From contig CAJAYZ010000326.1 of assembly GCA_903949225.1 (NCBI GenBank), positions 1-7,763 of the forward strand: a stretch of DNA of 7,763 nt. The letters are read 5' to 3'. A model generated the notes under the pieces. That model did not search any database. It saw nothing but the letters and a program-made list of their open reading frames with translations, and was not told the DNA's origin. Shown here piece after piece: positions 5,318-7,763 of the stretch (position 1 is the first letter of the stretch; every line of letters begins with the position of its first letter). The translations under genes were made by a program, and so were the position numbers. This stretch comes from an uncultured Planctomycetaceae bacterium (GTDB taxonomy: Bacteria; Planctomycetota; Planctomycetia; Pirellulales; UBA1268).

Positions 5318-6236
5318 AACTCTGCTGGCCGAGGAGCCAGGCCAAGAGCCCCTTCTGGACATGCATCCGGTTGGCGGCCTCTTCGACGACGACGCTGCAG
5401 CTCCCGTCGATGACGTCGTCGGTGACCTCCTCGCCACGGCGGGCGGGGAGGCAGTGCATGAAGAGGGCGTCGGGGCAGTGGCGCATCAGCGCGGTGTTGA
5501 CCTGATAGGGGCGGAAGGCCTTCTGCCGCTCGAGCCGCTCCTTTTCCTGCCCCATGCTCGTCCAGACGTCGGTGTAGACGGCTGCGGTGTCTTGGACGGC
5601 CGCGACCGGGTCGGTCGTCTCCTCGATCTCGGCATTGGGGAGGATGTCGCGGAGGTGGTTGCGGAAGGCCTCGTCGAATTGAAAGCCTTCGGGAGCGGCG
5701 AGGACAAACCGCATCCCCAACAAGCCACAGACGACCGCTAGCGACCGGGCGACGTTGTTGCCGTCGCCGACAAACGTCAGCGTCAGGCCGGCGAGCCTGC
5801 CGACATGGGCGCGGAGGGTGTAGAGATCGGCGAAGGCCTGGCAGGGATGGCAGTAGTCGGAGAGGCCGTTGATCACCGGCACGCTCGAGACGGCGGCGAG
5901 CGATTGAATCGTCTCGTGGGCCTTCGAGCGGCAGACGATGACGTCGACGTATTCACTGAGCACCCGGCCGAAGTCGGCGATGCTCTCGCGCGATGACGAG
6001 AAGCCCGCCTCGTCGCCGAGGAACACCGCGGCGCCGCCGAGATGGACCATCGCGGCCTCGAAGCTGACCCGCGTGCGCAGGCTCGGCTTCTCGAACACCA
6101 GCCCGAGGACGCGGCCCGGGAAGAGCGGCTCGCGCAGGCCGGCGTCGTACTTCGTCTCGAGGTCTTTCGAGATTGCGAAAACGGCCTCGATCTCGTGGGC
6201 CGTGAGATCTTCGGGAACGATGATGTGACGGAGCAT
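5316..6236 (-). CDS. argF: ornithine carbamoyltransferase
   Basis: This 306-residue cytoplasmic enzyme joins ornithine and carbamoyl phosphate to give citrulline in arginine biosynthesis; family members act as trimers. The carbamoyl-phosphate loop reads SLRTR (52-56), the SxRTR signature with Leu where E. coli has Thr. HPCQAFADLYTL (130-141), FVGDGNNVARSL (155-166), the ornithine-binding DVWTSMGQE (223-231) and HCLPA (261-265) are all present, and length is typical. The SMG and HCLP motifs favour ornithine over aspartate carbamoyltransferase. The ATG at 6236 lies 8 nt after the argD stop with no Shine-Dalgarno of its own, so its translation is probably coupled to argD. It is the last gene of the cluster in the window. 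Confidence 0.96.
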   Translation of the reverse strand: MLRHIIVPEDLTAHEIEAVFAISKDLETKYDAGLREPLFPGRVLGLVFEKPSLRTRVSFEAAMVHLGGAAVFLGDEAGFSSSRESIADFGRVLSEYVDVIVCRSKAHETIQSLAAVSSVPVINGLSDYCHPCQAFADLYTLRAHVGRLAGLTLTFVGDGNNVARSLAVVCGLLGMRFVLAAPEGFQFDEAFRNHLRDILPNAEIEETTDPVAAVQDTAAVYTDVWTSMGQEKERLERQKAFRPYQVNTALMRHCPDALFMHCLPARRGEEVTDDVIDGSCSVVVEEAANRMHVQKGLLAWLLGQQS

Positions 6237-6244
6237 GATGGCAG

Positions 6245-7459
6245 TCAGGCGCGGGAAGCCACCTCGACGATCGCGTCGCCGAGACGGTCGCAGCCGTCGT
6301 GGATGTCCTCGGGGGTGATGTTCATCGCAGGGAGCAGGCGGATGACGCGTCCCTGCGTGCAGTTGATGAGGAGATTCTTCTCGAGGGAGGCCTCAACGAC
6401 CGCCGCCCCGTCGATCGCCAGCTCGATGCCGATCATCATGCCGATGACGCGGACGTCACGGATGGCGTCGCAGCGATCCCGGAGCGCCTCGAGCCGCTCG
6501 CGGAAGATGCTCGCGGCGGTGCCGACGTGGGCGAGGAGCCCCTCGTTCTCGATCATCTCGAGGGCGGCGATCCCGGCCCGGGCAGCAATCGGATTGCCGC
6601 CGAACGTGGAGGCGTGCATCCCCGGCCGGAGGTGCCGGGCGAGCTCCGGGGTGGTGAGCATCGCGCCGCCGGCCACTCCCGCGCACAGGCTCTTGGCGAG
6701 CGTGATCACGTCGGGCCGGACGCCGAAGTGCTGGTAGCCAAACCATTCGCCCGTCCGGCCGCAGCCCGACTGGACCTCGTCGAAGGCGAGGACGAGATCG
6801 CGCTCGTCGCAGATCCGCCTCAGCCCCTCGAGGAAGCCCGGCGGGGCGGGGACAATGCCCCCCTCGCCGAGGATCGGCTCGATGAGGATCCCGCCGGTGT
6901 GGTCGTCGACGAGCTGCGCTACTGCATCGAGATCGCCGTGGGGGGCGTACTGGAAGCCGGAGAGCATCGGACCCAGGCCTTCGTGGTATTTCGGCTGGGC
7001 GGTGGCGGTGACGCTGCCGAACGTGCGGCCGTGGAAGCCGCCCCGGAAGGTGATGACCTTGTACTTCACGCCGTCGGTGCGGAGGCGGATGAGCTTGATC
7101 GCCGCCTCGTTGGCCTCGGTGCCGGAGTTGCAGAAGAACGCCTTGCCGCCGAAGCTCCGCTCGGAGAGGAGCCGGGCCCACTCCCCCTGAGCCTCGGTGT
7201 ACCAGGTGTTGGGGACATGGATCAGCCGCGCGATCTGCTCCTGCACCGCCTTGACGACCGGCGCCGGGCAATGGCCGAGGAGGTTGCAGCCCCAGCCGGG
7301 GAAGAGATCGAGATACTCACGCCCCTCGGCATCCCAGACCTTCGATCCCACGCCGCGTTCGAGGCAGATCGGGAACCGCCTGTAATTGGGGACGACGTAG
7401 CGGTCGAAGGTGTCGATCACCGCCTTCGTGGCGGCACCGTGAGTCTCGATGGTGGACAT
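6245..7459 (-). CDS. argD: acetylornithine aminotransferase
   Basis: This 404-residue PLP-dependent class III aminotransferase converts N-acetylglutamate semialdehyde to N-acetylornithine using glutamate; many family members also act in lysine biosynthesis as succinyldiaminopimelate transaminase. Visible motifs are CNSGTEANEAAIKL (110-123, phosphate-binding region), FHGRTFGS (142-149), the cofactor-contacting Asp in AFDEVQSGCGRTG (D227), the Schiff-base Lys in TLAKSLCAG (K256) and STFGGNP (284-290). The length is normal. The start at 7459 was chosen because AGGAG lies 6 nt upstream; a longer reading from 7483 would add eight residues and run into the tandem repeat. It is flanked by argB upstream and argF downstream, which supports arginine biosynthesis over another aminotransferase role. 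Confidence 0.96.
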   Translation of the reverse strand: MSTIETHGAATKAVIDTFDRYVVPNYRRFPICLERGVGSKVWDAEGREYLDLFPGWGCNLLGHCPAPVVKAVQEQIARLIHVPNTWYTEAQGEWARLLSERSFGGKAFFCNSGTEANEAAIKLIRLRTDGVKYKVITFRGGFHGRTFGSVTATAQPKYHEGLGPMLSGFQYAPHGDLDAVAQLVDDHTGGILIEPILGEGGIVPAPPGFLEGLRRICDERDLVLAFDEVQSGCGRTGEWFGYQHFGVRPDVITLAKSLCAGVAGGAMLTTPELARHLRPGMHASTFGGNPIAARAGIAALEMIENEGLLAHVGTAASIFRERLEALRDRCDAIRDVRVIGMMIGIELAIDGAAVVEASLEKNLLINCTQGRVIRLLPAMNITPEDIHDGCDRLGDAIVEVASRA

Positions 7460-7465
7460 GCGGAG

Positions 7466-7470
7466 CTCCT
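7466..7470 (-). promoter_or_regulatory. Shine-Dalgarno that sets the argD start
   Basis: AGGAG on the minus strand is 6 nt before the ATG at 7459 and lies inside the alternative longer reading frame from 7483, so it argues against that longer start. Confidence 0.7.
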
Positions 7471-7480
7471 GACCTGGGGG

Positions 7481-7520
7481 CACTGGAGTCGTCGGAACAA
7501 CACTGGAGTCGTTGGAACAA
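7481..7520. repeat. 20-bp tandem duplication between argB and argD
   Basis: CACTGGAGTCGTCGGAACAA (7481-7500) is followed directly by a second copy (7501-7520) that differs only at one position (C7493 versus T7513). It sits in the 102-nt gap between the argB stop and the argD start. Read on the minus strand, each unit begins TTGTTCC. It may be a replication-slippage duplication, or paired regulator sites about two helical turns apart. No promoter was recognised beside it. Confidence 0.85.
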
Positions 7521-7561
7521 GCAGAGCGAAGGAGGGTGGCAGCGACGCTTTTGGGAGAGGG

Positions 7562-7763
7562 CTACGAGGCGCTCCCCGCGCGGATCGAGGAGGCGAGGGC
7601 GTCGTCGCGGACAAGCTCGGTGCCGACGCCGCTGGTGGTGTAGATCTCGAGCAGGAGCGAATGACGGAGACGGCCGTCGATGATGTGGATCTTCTTGACG
7701 CCCTGTTCGAGCGTCTCCAGGCAGCCCTCGATCTTGGGGATCATTCCGGCGGCGATCGTGCCG
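7562..7763 (-). CDS. argB: acetylglutamate kinase, C-terminal part (runs off the window)
   Basis: The last 66 codons and the stop are visible; the 5' part lies beyond the right edge. ArgB phosphorylates N-acetylglutamate, the second step of arginine biosynthesis and the usual point of feedback control. The segment GTIAAGMIPKIEG followed by HIIDGRLRHSLLLEIYT and GVGTEL matches the conserved C-terminal region of amino-acid kinase family acetylglutamate kinases, including the Lys of the GMIPK motif. The N-terminal helix that marks arginine-sensitive enzymes is outside the window, so feedback type cannot be judged. It is the most upstream visible gene of the argB-argD-argF cluster. Confidence 0.94.
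   Translation of the reverse strand, partial: GTIAAGMIPKIEGCLETLEQGVKKIHIIDGRLRHSLLLEIYTTSGVGTELVRDDALASSIRAGSAS

Noticed and set aside
6072..6090. Leu in the SLRTR carbamoyl-phosphate loop of ArgF as an unusual substitution
   Set aside because: The SxRTR pattern tolerates this residue and the variant is, to my knowledge, common in bacterial ArgF proteins, so it is not remarkable.
6456..7271. 271-codon minus-strand frame inside argD
   Set aside because: It is an alternative frame on the same strand as argD, Arg/Pro-rich, with no domain, while argD carries all aminotransferase motifs.
7460..7483. Longer argD start at 7483
   Set aside because: The AGGAG with proper spacing lies downstream of it, and the added residues would be encoded partly by the tandem repeat.
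1..7763. Mobile element, CRISPR array, tRNA or defence system
   Set aside because: No transposase, terminal repeats, regularly spaced repeat-spacer units, tRNA-like cloverleaf or defence-gene motifs were seen; all genes are ordinary housekeeping or envelope genes.

Overview
This 7.8 kb window is GC-rich chromosomal DNA that looks like ordinary bacterial core genome, most likely from a planctomycete, perhaps of the Pirellulales type. That guess rests on the style of the proteins: the ArgB C-terminus, an RsmD with SPPW where DPPY/NPPY is usual, and an exported cyclophilin with a helical N-terminal domain. No taxonomic marker such as rRNA is present. I see no insertion sequence, prophage, CRISPR array, toxin-antitoxin pair or tRNA, and no convincing new multigene system.

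Left part (1-3052, all on the minus strand; transcription runs right to left): rsmD (16S rRNA m2G966 methyltransferase, start uncertain), a small single-domain cupin, and a complete GspE/PilB-type ATPase of type II secretion or type IV pili. Bases 1-121, beyond the ATPase stop, are G-rich, repetitive and non-coding.

Middle part (3053-5255, plus strand): a divergent intergenic region with a 17-bp hyphenated palindrome separates rsmD from an exported cyclophilin-type peptidylprolyl isomerase. This is followed 91 bp later by an exported methionine-R-sulfoxide reductase (msrB) with a strong Shine-Dalgarno. The two probably form a short operon for folding and oxidative repair of envelope proteins.

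Right part (5316-7763, minus strand): an arginine biosynthesis cluster transcribed argB > argD > argF. Only the last 66 codons of argB are inside the window. argD and argF are separated by 8 nt, while argB and argD are separated by 102 nt carrying a 20-bp perfect-spacing tandem duplication. ArgB phosphorylates N-acetylglutamate, ArgD transaminates to N-acetylornithine, and ArgF carbamoylates ornithine to citrulline. argC, argJ, argG and argH are not in the window. The argF and msrB genes converge over a 60-bp gap with a possible shared terminator hairpin.

The points most worth a second look lie in the gaps and in family deviations: short tandem duplications in nearly every intergenic spacer, a helically phased GATC/CGAATCCC repeat cluster ahead of the ATPase gene, the palindrome ahead of the isomerase, the altered catalytic motif and unclear start of RsmD, and the unusual low-complexity ends of MsrB.
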